Assembly: GCF_030272615.1 (NCBI RefSeq)
Contig: NC_081405.1
Coordinates: 156,186,454-156,250,453 of the forward strand
Source: Cryptomeria japonica
Taxonomy: Eukaryota; Streptophyta; Pinopsida; Cupressales; Cupressaceae
DNA: 64,000 nucleotides
Direction: 5' to 3'
Position 1 is the first letter of the stretch. Each line of letters begins with the position of its first letter. The notes below the pieces were generated by a model. That model saw nothing but the letters and a program-made list of their open reading frames with translations. It did not search any database and had not been told where the DNA came from. Shown one piece after another: positions 36,707-48,887 of this stretch. The translations under genes were made by a program, and so were the position numbers.

Positions 36707-36880
36707 CCTTTTTAAGAAAATAAAATAAAATGAAATAAATAAATATTCTTATGAGAAATATTTTAGCTAATTTAAAAATTAATATAATAAAATTAAATAT
36801 AATTTAATTAATTAATAAATTATAGCGAAACGTAATGGAGTAAGGTTCCTAGTGTTGGTAACCTTGCTCTGATACCAAAA
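36707..36880 (-). promoter_or_regulatory. Leader and primer-binding site, right Tekay unit
   Basis: The minus strand reads TTTTGGTATCAGAGC just after the LTR end; TGGTATCAGAGC (36866-36877) pairs with the 3' end of initiator tRNA-Met. The leader continues AACACTAGGA, like the LARD leader (CAACACTGGGA at about 42923). Confidence 0.85.
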
Positions 36881-37450
36881 TGTCATGCCCAAACTTTTGG
36901 GCACAAACAAAATAATTTTTATTTTTTTTAAAAAAAAATACTTAACTTAGTACGACTAACTTAATAAAATAATGCAAACTAGTTTGGTCTTAACTATATT
37001 TTGAGTAAATCAAACCATTAATTTAATTTGGTGATAAAATTAACTAAGTTATAAGCGAGCTAATATTACTCCTAGAGGTTTATTACTAACTTCCACTAAC
37101 AAATAATTAAAGTCTCGAACCTAACAATTAATCTCAAATAAAAATGATCAATATTTATCTTATAGTTCTTAAATTACCGTGGGTTTAAAATTGATTTACC
37201 CTAACTCTTTGATTTACAAATCTATTAAATAAAAATATCCATTAATGAAAAAGTGTCCAATAAATTTCAAATAAATGGACCAACAGGGCACTACATAAAT
37301 CATTATGTTTTCCCAAGGGTTTATCCTACCGAACGTTTTAAGTTTTTTTTTTTTTTCACTAGATGCTCCTACATTCATTTATTAATTAAAATCACAATCC
37401 TTATCTTACAACTATCTATTTGAATCCAAATAAATATAGAAATTAAACTT

Positions 37451-37503
<53 letters not shown>

Positions 37504-37827
37504 TTATGAATATATTCTAAAGAGAGGGGGGGGAAGTTTTTATTTTAATTAATTAACCCCTTTTAAACATTCCCACACACACATTCCTATTTTAAAAGCC
37601 CAAATGTGTTTTGCCCTAACCCGAAAATAGGGTTAGGGCATGTGTGTAGAAAACAACATTCACACTTACTTTTTTTTTTTGTGTGTGTGTGTGCAGGTGT
37701 GGGCATGGCGGCCCGAGTTTCATTACCCAGCGGCACGTGCAGGTCGAGCCGAGGGTTTTTTTTTTTGTGTGGTGGAGGAGTAAGGAGGGGGCGGAGCGGA
37801 GTATGCGAAGGGAGGCAGTGTGGGGGT

Positions 37828-38105
37828 GCCGCAGGCTGCGGACAGCGTTGCCCACAGACTGCGGCTTCCGCAGGCTGCGGACAGCGCCGCCCACAGTCTG
37901 CAAGTTCCGCAGCCTGTGGACGGCGCCGCCCATAGCTGCGGCTTCCCGTAGCCTGTGGACGTCGCCGCCCATAGCTGCGGCTTCCCGTAGCCTGTGGACG
38001 TCGCCGCCCATAGCTGCGGCTTCCCGTAGCCTGTGGACGTCGCCGCCCATAGCTGCGGGCTCCCGCAGACTATGGTCATCGCCGCCCAAGGTTGCGTCCC
38101 CCGCC
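37828..38105. repeat. GC-rich 39-bp tandem repeats in Tekay LTR 3
   Basis: The cleanest version: a 39-base unit containing TAGCTGCGGCTTCCCGTAG then CCTGTGGACGTCGCCGCCCA repeats three times almost without change between about 37931 and 38050, with diverged units on each side. Confidence 0.85.
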
Positions 38106-38262
38106 ATTTGCCAAACATTATTTTTTTCGAAACCCCCTGTTTCATGTTAAAATAAAATATGAAATTCTCTTTTTTTTCTTTTATATATATATATATATAA
38201 ATGTAAGGAATATATATATAGTTTTATTTGAAATATACAGATTTCACAAATAATGAATGAAA

Positions 38263-38306
38263 TATATATATATTTATATATATATAAATATATATATATT
38301 AATGAA

Positions 38307-38347
<41 letters not shown>
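38263..38347. repeat. Interrupted TA tracts in Tekay LTR 3
   Basis: Alternating TA with an internal AATGAATGA, aligning with the tracts of LTRs 1 and 2 but of different length. Confidence 0.85.
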
Positions 38348-38349
<2 letters not shown>

Positions 38350-39277
38350 AATGGCTTGATTAACAAGCTTATTAGTTTTCCCCCTTTTTTTTTATAAACA
38401 GGTTTTCAGAATGTCTTTTAAAGGAGTAAAAAAAAAAAATATATATATATAGCTACATTTTTAAACTATAACTCATTTAGGCCTTCTTTTGAGTTTATTA
38501 TTTTTATATTTCCCTAAAATGCATGCAAGGATTTCCTAATGTTATTTGCAGATTGAATAATGGGGGAAATATATATATATATTTTTTTAAAGAAAAAGGT
38601 TGAAGAAATATATGTTGAATATTCTATTTTTTTTTTGTTTAAAAATAACTTTCTGCAACTAACATTTACAATGCATCCTAACAACAACTTAATATATATA
38701 TATATATATATATATTTTTTGTAGGCAAAATAAACTAAGACTAAATGCTAATTTTTTTTGAAAAGAAATAGACTACTATAATAAGTTTCACTTTCTGCAT
38801 TAAATGGGAAAATAAATGACTGATTTATTTATTTTGCAGTAGCATAAATAACAAAATAATCATGTAGTAATAAACTAAATTTTATTTTCAGAATACACAA
38901 AAATGCATCTACTTCATTTTTTTTGTAAAACATGAAGATTTAAATACAAGCTAATACTTTTCTCCTTTCTTTTTGCAAAACTAACCAAGTAGGAAAAATA
39001 TATATTTCTTTAGCAAAGGTATATACAAAGTAAATATGAATACAAATGGGTTTGAAAACCCAACAATATTTTTCTTTTCATGGTAATATGAATAAAATAA
39101 CTACACTTCTTTTCTTGAAAATAAATACAACATAGCTCACATCCCTTTTCTTTTATACAAGCTACAACATTGAATACATTTTTTTTTTTTCTTTAACACT
39201 TTTTTGCAACACAAAATAGCAACAAGCTCTTTATTTTTTCTTTTCCCATCCCAAGCAACCTACAATAAAAACACAAC

Positions 39278-39745
39278 TTGACCATGGAGAGCTCACCTCC
39301 CAGCCTAAGCTTACTAGAAGCCACTCCCGAGCATGGAGAACCAAGCACTAGACAGGTTACAAACAAGCAAACAACACAACAAATAGGGCAAACACTCAAC
39401 ATGCATCTTCCCATCCCAAGCTACACTTTCACCACATCTTGTGATGATCTTTCCACAGGTGGAAGTGGACCAAGTACCATTGGGGAGATTGCAAGCCAAA
39501 AAAAATTACAACTCAAGCCACCTCATGGCAATACAAAATACAACAAAGATACATCTCCATACCTTATGCCCCCCAAAGGCTCAAAGGCCATATTTTCTCC
39601 CCTTATGACCCCCAAATGCATACATAAGGCTATGCAGCAAGGGTCACAAAGGACACCCTTGAGATCACTCTCCATAAGGAGAGCCTCTCACCCAAAGCTG
39701 TCATACTCCTTCCACCCCAAGACCATCCTACTCCCCCAAGAGTAG
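39278..39745 (+). CDS. ORF antisense to the Tekay LTR, 155 codons, doubtful
   Basis: An open frame on the plus strand, opposite to element transcription. LTR 2 has the same frame split by a 2-base loss near 29990 and LTR 1 has it broken near 21067. No domain is recognised and composition is ordinary. Copies in three LTRs are expected from LTR duplication, so they do not prove coding. I list it because it is the longest ORF in this LTR outside the repeats. Confidence 0.15.
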   Translation: MTMESSPPSLSLLEATPEHGEPSTRQVTNKQTTQQIGQTLNMHLPIPSYTFTTSCDDLSTGGSGPSTIGEIASQKKLQLKPPHGNTKYNKDTSPYLMPPKGSKAIFSPLMTPKCIHKAMQQGSQRTPLRSLSIRRASHPKLSYSFHPKTILLPQE

Positions 39746-42700
39746 GAGATCTTGGACACTCCCAAAAAAAAACAAGAACACATAAACCAAAAATAGAAAT
39801 GAAAACTACATTTTTTTTTTTCAACAACAATTTACATAAACACATCTTTTTCAACAAGCATTTATTTCCTTCAAAAAAACAACATAAACAACATAAATAT
39901 GAGGAATTAAAAACCAACCTTATTCTGCCAATAGGTATGTTAGATTTAGTTGGGGATGAGCTGCCCAAATCCACACAAACTTTTCTCCAATCTTTCCCAA
40001 AAATTCTATTCTACTACTAATTTTCAAAACAATGCATAATCTCCAACAATGAAGAGTGGGTGATTGCTCACTAAGTCCCTAATCCTTGCTTAAGAAGACT
40101 TCTCACACACTTCCCAACCCCTTGGGTGAGGTGAGAGTTCCCATTGGTTGCTCTTCCCAAACTCTTACACATTACTAAAACTGGAAAGGGAAAAGGTGAG
40201 AGAAGATGGGGAAGAGAGTTTGACATCAAAAGGGAAGGTTGTCTATCCTAGGAGGAACTTTCTAAGTTGAATTTTCGCTCACCTTGGAAAAACTACTTTT
40301 TGAGGTGACTAAACAGTCACATGGGAGTAGTCACATGTTTCAAAATACCCCTAACCCATAGGTATACCCTTTGGACCTTTGGAAAAGCCCTAAAACTGAC
40401 CCTAGGAGTCCATTTAACCCCTTAGAAACCCAACTAAAGTTTACCTACGGGTCAAACCTGAGTTGACCACTCCCAAGACTCCCTACCCAAGGCAAATTCG
40501 GGACCAAACTCATGTGTTTGAATGGATTTGGTAAAAACAAAACTCCCTCCAAGAGACAAGTCAAAAACAATGACACTAATCAACACATGTGTCAAGTGAC
40601 ACAATAAAATACAATATAAAAATCACACATGGAATTTGTCTCTTGTAGGACTACACATATACATAAAAATTAATTTTAACACTCAAGCATCATACACTTC
40701 ACAAATAAAATACATTACAAACGGGGTGTTGTCTCTCCAAATAGACAACCCTTGGCTTAACAAACGTACATTGGTCTAGGTTTGGTTCTCCATATAAATT
40801 CCATGGTCACATGGATAATTTTCCTGTGCATCTCAATTAACACATTAGTAATTCCAAATATTCACAATTATACATAATTAAATACATGGATTTCATTGCA
40901 CATCAAACACTCATACATTTGGCAACAAAAATTCAATATCTCATTCATTCAAATTCGATTCCACATAAGCAATTAACATAATTCTCAAAATTGAACCATT
41001 CATAAAATAAGCATCATCTTTCTATCATCAAAATGAAGTCCTACAATTCCAATAATGACATTCACCATTTCAAAGTAATTCTATTCTAGCAACATATAAA
41101 GTTTCATAATCATCATGCATAAAATAAAGCATCAACATATGTCAATGTGAACCAAATCATGGAATCATGTAAGTTCTAAATCCATAAAGCATAAAATAAA
41201 GCATCTATAATAGTCTCAATATGCAAATAACTGAAAATGTCAAACTGAGTCAGGGTAGGGCCTCACATCAGCCTAGATGTAGAGTGTGTGTTGGGACCTT
41301 ATGTCATCTCCTAGCACGGGGGGTGGTTCCTTTGGTTCCACATGGTCGGGTAGTTGGTGCTTTTAAACCATTGGGATGTTCTTGTCTTTGGATTCTTCTG
41401 GCGTGGATAAGGATACTTCTTCATATTGTTCATGGATAATAATTGCAGCAAGAATGTAAATTGTTATGTGATTTATGTAATGAAATTCTTATGTAACGGT
41501 TGTAAAAGAAGTCATGTATATGAGAAATGACTATGTTTGTTCTAGTTATAGCGATGTCTTTTGATTATGGTAGATGATTATAATGATGAACCTTGAGTGG
41601 TGTTGTAATGCATTTATATTAAATGAAATGTATGCATGAGATGTGGATAAGTATTGTTGTTCAAAACTAAATGATGCATTTTGTATTCTTGATGAACCAT
41701 GTTAAAAGTAAATCGGGTTAACGTTATGATAATGGTATTAGATTTGAAATGGTGTCTTTAAGTAATGATTTAAGTAGAAGAGATTTTATATCTTGATAGG
41801 ATGTATGAGTTTGAGTAATGTTGGAAGATATCTTACCACATGTTTATGAGTTATGATTAAAGAATTCGAAATTATAGTATCATACTTCGTAGTTAGTGAT
41901 CTAATGGTAGGATTGAAAATCTTATATTGTTTGGGATGCAGTTGAATGTTCCTTATTAAAATATTGTATGGATGTCCTTAGTGAATGAATTGCTAATCTT
42001 ATTAATGGAAATTACTAGTAAGTGTATGGGAAGACGATTAAATGAGTTCTTGTTTTTTAGGAAAGGATTAGAATGTATCATGTGTTATAGTTTAAGAATT
42101 ATATCTACATTTGGTGGATGCTATTAGTTGTTATGGAATTAGGATATTGTACCTTAATTTGTGTTGAGATGAATTCGTGTAGTTACTTAATTTGTAATGA
42201 GATGATTGTTGGTTAGTTGATATAGTGTAAGAGATTTTATGAGTATTAAACGAGCTATGGGTTAAATGGTTTGTGAGTATTGGCTTATGTACTTTAGGAA
42301 TCATGATGAAGTAATGAGTATGCTAGAAGCATAGAATCATAAATGATTATGTGGAAGTTAATCGTAAATGGAAATTATGTTAATGCAATGTAAGGGTTAA
42401 TCCTGATATATGAATGGTGATGTCCATAGTCGAAGGTTGGTTAAAGGTAATAGGAACATTTGGACTTGGTGTATAAAATGAATCTAAGTGAACAGGGAAA
42501 TAGATGTGCATTGAAAGATAGAATCTCATGTTAAATGAAAGATTAAGTAGATTGCATATCATGAGTGTTAGGTATTCCTATGATGTATCTATGTGTGTAT
42601 AATGATTAAGATTATGTGGTTTTTATCTGGAAGAAAGTAAATGCTTATTCCTTATGTAGGTAGATTAAGTAATGTTGTTGAGATACCCTAGGGAGTAGTA

Positions 42701-42901
42701 GAAATTATTTATTGTATTCCGCTTGCGTAATTGTTTGAATAGCTTGAGTGAATTATTCTATGTTCATAACACTTAAATGTTGTTGTGTGCTCACTGCATT
42801 GCTTAAGTGATGTTATGTGCTGTATTGTTTTAAAAAAATAAAAATTAAATTAGCATGTTTTTAGCTATATTTCTCTGGGGTATTTTGGCGGGCATTACAT
42901 T

Positions 42902-42914
42902 TGGTATCAGAGCC
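42902..42914 (+). promoter_or_regulatory. Primer-binding site of the LARD
   Basis: TGGTATCAGAGCC lies two bases after the 5' LTR end. It is complementary to the 3' end of initiator tRNA-Met, the same primer as in the Tekay units and B. Confidence 0.92.
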
Positions 42915-43120
42915 CAAATTGCAACACTGGGATCTCTGGTTAAGGATATTTTTATTAGTCTTGTGAATGTTCCTTGATGTTCCTTGAATTAAGTTACTCT
43001 TTGAGATTTGTGTTAGAAGAAGTGTTATTGGAATTTTTGGAATCTTAGATATCTATGCCTTGTGTTTCTCTCTAATTCCTTTTAGGAATCATAACTTTAA
43101 GTAAAGGGTGTATTTATTCC
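42915..43120 (+). other. LARD internal region, left part
   Basis: About 200 bases of leader up to the insertion of G2, ending with TSD attcc at 43116-43120. There is no ORF. Confidence 0.7.
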
Positions 43121-44478
43121 TGTAAAGCGGAAAATCATGATCGAACCCTAGTTGCTCTCCCCTCTTCCAACTCCGAGGAGAGAGAAGGGAGATTCACTAG
43201 GGTTGATGGTTTTCACTTAGGGGAGAGACTTTACATTCAAAAGAGGGGTTGAAACCCACAAGATCCAATCCCACGCAATGCAAGATTGGATGCTAAATGT
43301 GTTTCAAGGGTTAAGAAAGCAAGGCTACCCTCTTTTGTAAAGAATGTTGATAGAAGAATTAAGCTAGGAATGCATAGAAAGTGAGAAAGATTCGCTTATA
43401 AACTGAGATAGGAATACAGTATGGAGCTGCGGACCTGGAATTAGCAGTAAAATGTCGATACGGCGCTGTCCTGTAAATTTGAGCGAAAGTTGCCGGGACG
43501 ATGGCGCCCGAGCGCCACGGTCCTCCGAAAAATCCGCGAAACGAAGGGGGATCTGTTCGTCTCTGCACAAGGATTCCAGATCTTCAATTTTAGCCGCGTA
43601 CCTGCAACCTACACACAGAAAAGTGAAGACGATTGGGGGGGTTGGGATTAGGGGTTTTCCTTTAGGTCAAACCCCGGTTTTGGAATTAACCAAGAAATGA
43701 GCAATGTTGTAAATGTAAATGTCTATAATGTAAAACAAGTACTAATACCTTGTTGTAAGGATGTTTGTATCCTTATGTGCGAAGGTATAGATGTTGTATG
43801 TTGTAGTAGTATGTAGTAAGTGATCTCCTCTTCAATGGTTGAATCCTTGTCTTGAATGCAACACTTGGCCTTGAATGGAGACTTAGAATGATCAATTGCT
43901 TGAAAGAATGCTTGAATGCTTGAATGCTTGAGTATAGTTTCCACGCTTGTACACATATGACCTTCTTACCCAAATGGGAGAGGAAAATGTAGTTTATATA
44001 CTTGCCAATTAGGGTTAAAAGACTAATTTTTCCCGACCTTAGGCCGACCAGGAAAGATAATTTCCAATTTGCAAACTAAAAAGACTCGAAGTCCCATAGG
44101 AGACCGGGCCCAAAATAGGGCCAGGGACCAGGGTGCTGGGCGCCCTGGTCCTGAAGGACCAGGGTGCTGGGCGCCCTGGTCCTGAAGGACCAGGGTGCTG
44201 GGCGCCCTGGTCCTGAAGGACCAGGGTGCTGGGCGCCCTGGTCCTGAAGGACCAGGGTGCTGGGGGCCCTGGTCCTGAAGGACCAGGGTGCTGGGCGCCC
44301 TGGTCCCACCTCCCGGGACAGCAGGGTGCAAAGGAGGTTCAGGCCAGGGTGCTTGAAAATGCAGTTTTTGGTGTCGTGGACAAGTTTCGGGGTCTCCATT
44401 CAGGTTCTGTGTTGCGTCACCATCGTGAAGACCGAAATGCAGTCGAAATTGCAAGTGTCGTAATTTTAGGATGCTACA
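43121..44478 (-). repeat. 3' LTR of G2, with expanded 31-bp array
   Basis: 1,358 bp. The minus-strand TATATAAA box is at 43993-44000. Six 31-bp-type units lie at 44125-44307, against three in the partner LTR. Confidence 0.92.
44125..44307. repeat. 31-bp tandem array, six units
   Basis: The unit begins GGACCAGGGTGCTGGGCGCC and ends CTGGTCCTGAA. It is itself an imperfect inverted repeat (GGACCAGGG against CCCTGGTCC), so each unit can fold back. Five full units plus a shortened sixth are nearly identical, which indicates recent expansion. Pro/Gly-rich open frames across it are artefacts. Confidence 0.93.
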
Positions 44479-45210
44479 TTTAGCCCCCAATTTAGCGGGA
44501 GTATGTATGCTCATACTTCTGGTAAAGTACAAGGAAACAATATTGAAAGACTTTCACCACGTCAAGGAGGCAAGACACACCAAGCCCCCAGTGGACTAAG
44601 GATCTTACGACTTCGATTGACAAAGTAAAAGGGAAGATCACGAGGGAGAACCATGACTGTCAGTAGTAAGGTTCCCTCACTATGAGTCATGCAAAAAAGA
44701 TATCAAAAATTTTCAAGGCAAAGCTAAATTTGTCAAGAAATTTTCAAGTATCTTGAAAAGATATGAACGGGATGTATGCCCCCTACGTTAAAGCGATCGC
44801 ACACGCCTCACCGGGGGTGATTTCTTTAAGGTAGTGATACATATAAGAAATGAGAAAGGAGCACGTTATCGCAAGGATTTAGCCCCCAAGTGTGAGATAA
44901 GCCCAAGGATAATAGACACAAAACACAAAGCACAAGGTGACTTCGCTTTCCTCGGGGTCAGTATGCTGTATGATAATTCATGTATATCATATGTATGTAT
45001 GCATAATTGTTCTTCATTCTCCAATCAAGGAAGGTCACCTAGAAGAAGGGAACACATGTGTCTTTTGAGTCAACATGAGAGAGATCGAGAGATCTCAATG
45101 CTTTGCATCATCCTCAAGTAGACAACACTAAGGACAACAAATAGAAGAATGAGAATAACACATAGAGGAAGTAACAAAAGAGAGGGAGAGAATCTGCTAT
45201 GCTAATGAAA
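44479..45210 (-). other. 3' untranslated region and polypurine tract of G2
   Basis: It aligns with 5695-6437 of G1. The minus strand has a short purine tract (CTAAATTGGGGGCTAAA) at the LTR edge. No supported ORF. Confidence 0.6.
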
Positions 45211-48200
45211 CTAGTCTAGCACGTCATCTACCCCCTGATCTTGCTGATCAATGTTTCGGGAAGTTAGGGAACACGCTAGAGGAGGAACATCCAACACAGC
45301 AGATGGAGCTACCACAAGATCCAAACAAGGGCTATGTTCATATCCCAAGCCGCGGTGTTCTTGTCTAGGAGCGAGGATAAGTGCTTTAGAAAATTCGTTA
45401 GATAAATCGTTATCAATATCAACAAGTTCATATTCACTATCAGAATGAACAGGAGAAACATTTGCATCATGAATAACATTTTCATCTATATCATCATCAA
45501 GATTTATAAAAATAGGGTCCTTAATTCGCACAGGATCAAGACCATCATGCATCTTATGTTTAGGAGATTTAGGCTCAATTTCTGGCTGAGGGGAAAATGG
45601 AATAATGCTTGTTGAAGGTGTTTTTGGAGATTGCAAAGTTTGAGAAGCAGCTGCTTGAGCTCTAAGACGACGCTTTCGTCGGCGTTCACGTGCAGAACGA
45701 TTTCGTCTAGTCTTAGTAGGAAGTTGAGAAGATTGAGGATGAGGAATGTTCTCATCCTTATCACTTGGGTGTTTAGGTTGTGGTCTCTTAGGCTGGATAA
45801 TAGGAGAAGAAGAAGGTCTCTTCTCTCTATAAAAGGAAGGAGGAGGAACTATTCCATATAAAGGAGGAATTTTTGGTTTAGGAAGGAGACCAAGTCCATC
45901 ATGACGAGGAGGGATAGGTCTACTTTTAGGAAGTTTATTAGATATAGACATAGTCACATCCATAGGGATGGGTTGGGAATCTTCTTGAGGAAAGACATTA
46001 GTTTTATCTTTCAAAGGAAGAACTTCCTTCTCAAGAATGATAGGAATGTCAAGTTTGGGTGTTCTAGGTTCACTTAGAGATAGGATCATATCTGTTTTCC
46101 ACTTTTGATAAGATTTGAAAAGATGATCACTTCGCGGAGGAAGAGATTGGAATTGTTTAGGCCAAAAGTAATCAAGAGGAACGCTAGAAGTTCTTTCAGC
46201 TGGTTTAAAGAGACTATGATTGGCAGTAACAACTTCACCGTTATGGGGAAATTTCAAACACTTATGAATAGGAGAAGCAATAGCTTTCATGGAAGATAGC
46301 CAAGGATAGCCAAGCTTCACACGAAATTGTTCGGAAGATGGAATAATAGCAAAGTTCACATCAAGGGATTTGTTATGGACCTCAATAGGGAATGTAATAG
46401 AACCAATTGCAGGAGAAGAAAATGCATCAAATAGTTTCACAATCACATCTGTTTTGTCATATATCACTTGATTCAATTGCAAAGTAAAAAGAAATTCTTC
46501 AGTAATAACATTAACCATGCACGAAGGATCAATAAGCACTCCACGGTAAGGTGTATTCTTGACTTTTGCAACTATGTATAAAGGACCATCAAGTGCCCTA
46601 ATGGTTTCACTAGAATCAGATGTGATGGAAGGTTCTTTAGGGTTTTCTTGCTGCTCTACAAAGTTAATCACATTCGGAGTCATAGACACAAGACCATCAG
46701 ATGAAAAAGAGGAATCATTAGTCTCAATCGCATTAGAGGTATGAGAAGGTAATGGATCAGTAGAAATCTAAAGATTTTGATTAGGAGGAGCTACAGATGT
46801 ATTGCCTTTATCATTCACTCCAGAAACAGAAATAGTATTATTATCAATCAAATCTTGAATTTTACCCTTTAAAGAAAAACATTTTTCAGTATCATGCCCA
46901 GGCTGACGATGAAATTGACAAAAAGCTTTGTTATCAAAATAAGGTGAAGTAATCTTTGCACGATCAATTTGCCTTATAGGAGGAAGAGTAAGCACATTTT
47001 GTTCCAATACCTTACTCATAATACTATGCAATGATTCATTCAAAGGAGTATACTTTCTTTCTTTCTTGAAAAATTTAGAAATAGGAGGCACACTTGATGC
47101 TGCATTCACATTGTTGTTGATGATGTTTTCATTGATTTTGATGGAATCTCTGTTCGGTTTAAACTTCCCAAATGGTTGTTGACTGCTATCACCCTTATCA
47201 CTCGGAGCCATAGGATGTGATTGTTCCATTTGACTCACAGTCAGTTGATAATTGTGAAGAGTTGCACACAACTGTTGGAAAGAAGTAAACTCAGAAAACA
47301 GAAGTTCGTCTCGAATATCTTTTTGTAAATTAGAAATAAAGATTCTTTGAATATCATTGTCAGGCACTGGAAAAGAAATTTGAGCATACAAATGCTTATA
47401 TCTACCAATGAAATCAGTCACTTTTTCTTTAACACCTTGTTTACAATGCATTAAATCAATCAAAGTAACTTTAGGACTTATATTGTTTTGAAATTGTTGA
47501 ATGAAAGCATTTGCAAGTTGTTCGAAAGAAGTAATAGAATAAGAAGGCAACGAGCAATACCATTGTAGGGCTTTGTCTCTTAATGTTCTAGTAAACAATT
47601 TTGCAAGCAACCTTTGGTCATAAGCAAAATCGGTACAAATTGTTTGAAAAGTCTTAACATGTGTTAGAGGATCACCTTTACCATTATAAAGCTCCAAATG
47701 TCGAATTTCAACATGTTTAGGGGGAATAGCTCGAACAATGTCAAGAGAAAGTGGGCTCGCAACATCAAATGTGGGCACACTAAACTTAGATTGATTCATA
47801 GAGGCAATTTGTTGCTGTAAAGAAGAGACAGTTTGTGCAAGATTGTTAATGGTCGCTTCAGTCGAAGAGTTCATATTAGACGTGTTAGATTGAGATGGAG
47901 GTGTTATGTTATTGAAAGAAGGTAAAGAGTAAGGTGGTGGGACTCTATGATAATTATTCATAGGAGATGATTGGACAGGAGGAACACTACAAGGAGGAAT
48001 GGAATGATTGAATGAATTGCCCCCTTGCGTCATGTTCATTTGTGGAGATATAATAGGGACACTCATTGAAGGAATGAATGAAGAAGTTGGATTAAATGAA
48101 GGAAGAGGGTTGATTGAAGAAGAGGGATTGCCCCCATGACTGGTGATCATAGGAGGAATGTCTTGTATTGAAGTAGTCATTATGTTTGATGTAAAAGTAG

Positions 48201-48654
48201 GTATACTAGCAATAGGAGTTGTCAAAGGAATAGAATGATTGACTTGAGTAGGAGGTTGTGTATAACCCAAATTTTCAGCACAACTCTTCATAGGAATCAC
48301 ATTCGAATCCACAATGTGTGCAATACCATGAAAAATATCAATTCCATTCTTATCACTTTGAAGCATACATTTTAGACCCTCAATTAAAGGAAGAGCTTGA
48401 CTATCGGGGTATTCTTGAGACATCCATTGTCGAAAATCGTCAAATTGGTTATCCAATTTTGAAAGTTGTTCTTCAGAAACCTCATGGAGAGCTTCTTCAT
48501 CATTAGGAGGATTAGAGGAATTACCCATGTCCTCGTTAAAAAGGCTATTCAAATTAGGTTCCATCTCCTCAGTAGTTAAACCTCGGGAAGACTTAATTCT
48601 ACGGCTTCGTCTAACGAGAATAGTGTAAGTAGGGCTTATTGTTGTAAAACTCAT
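45211..48654 (-). pseudogene. gag-pro polyprotein of G2 (one nonsense codon)
   Basis: A frame of 1,148 codons from ATG at 48652-48654 to the stop at 45211-45213, interrupted only by TAG at 46768-46770 where G1 has CAG (7968-7970). Domains are as in G1: Asn/Ser/Pro-rich N-terminus, gag core, CQFHRQPGHDTEKC knuckle, protease-like segment with VLIDPSCMVN, Pro-rich and Arg-rich tail (RRNRSARERRRKRRLRAQ). It keeps codons that G1 lacks near the C-terminus. As the better preserved copy it fixes the true start, because the frame continues upstream of the MEPNLNSLF methionine to MSFTTISPTY. No RT or integrase follows. Confidence 0.88.
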
Positions 48655-48887
48655 GCACTAGAGAGAGAGAGAAAGTTTTGAATTTAGAGGTAGAAATTTT
48701 AAGTAAAATCAGCCAATCTTCCAGATTTAAGCTGTTAAATACAATCAGGACAATCTCCCGAAATTTCAGAAAAAATGTCAGGGACCGTGGCGCTTCGGAG
48801 TGCACACGGTCCCGGCAACTTTTTTCAAAATTTGCAGGGATGAAAGTTATGATGATTTTGGAGCTAATCTGAAAAAATTGAGTAATT

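Larger units (their letters stand above)
36881..41267 (-). repeat. Tekay LTR 3 (rightmost)
   Basis: 4.39 kb, closest to LTR 2 at sites checked by eye. The perfect hairpin is at 37613-37639. A TA run at 37455-37501 is longer than in the other two LTRs, which accounts for much of its extra length. It also holds the GC-rich repeat at 37828-38105. Confidence 0.92.

Noticed and set aside
37931-38050. CRISPR-like array of 39-bp repeats
   Set aside because: The units are directly adjacent with no unique spacers, and the sequence is a plant retrotransposon LTR.
44023-44532. Pro/Gly-rich, collagen-like ORFs on both strands
   Set aside because: They arise from the 31-bp tandem repeat in the LTR of G2; all frames stay open because the unit lacks stops.
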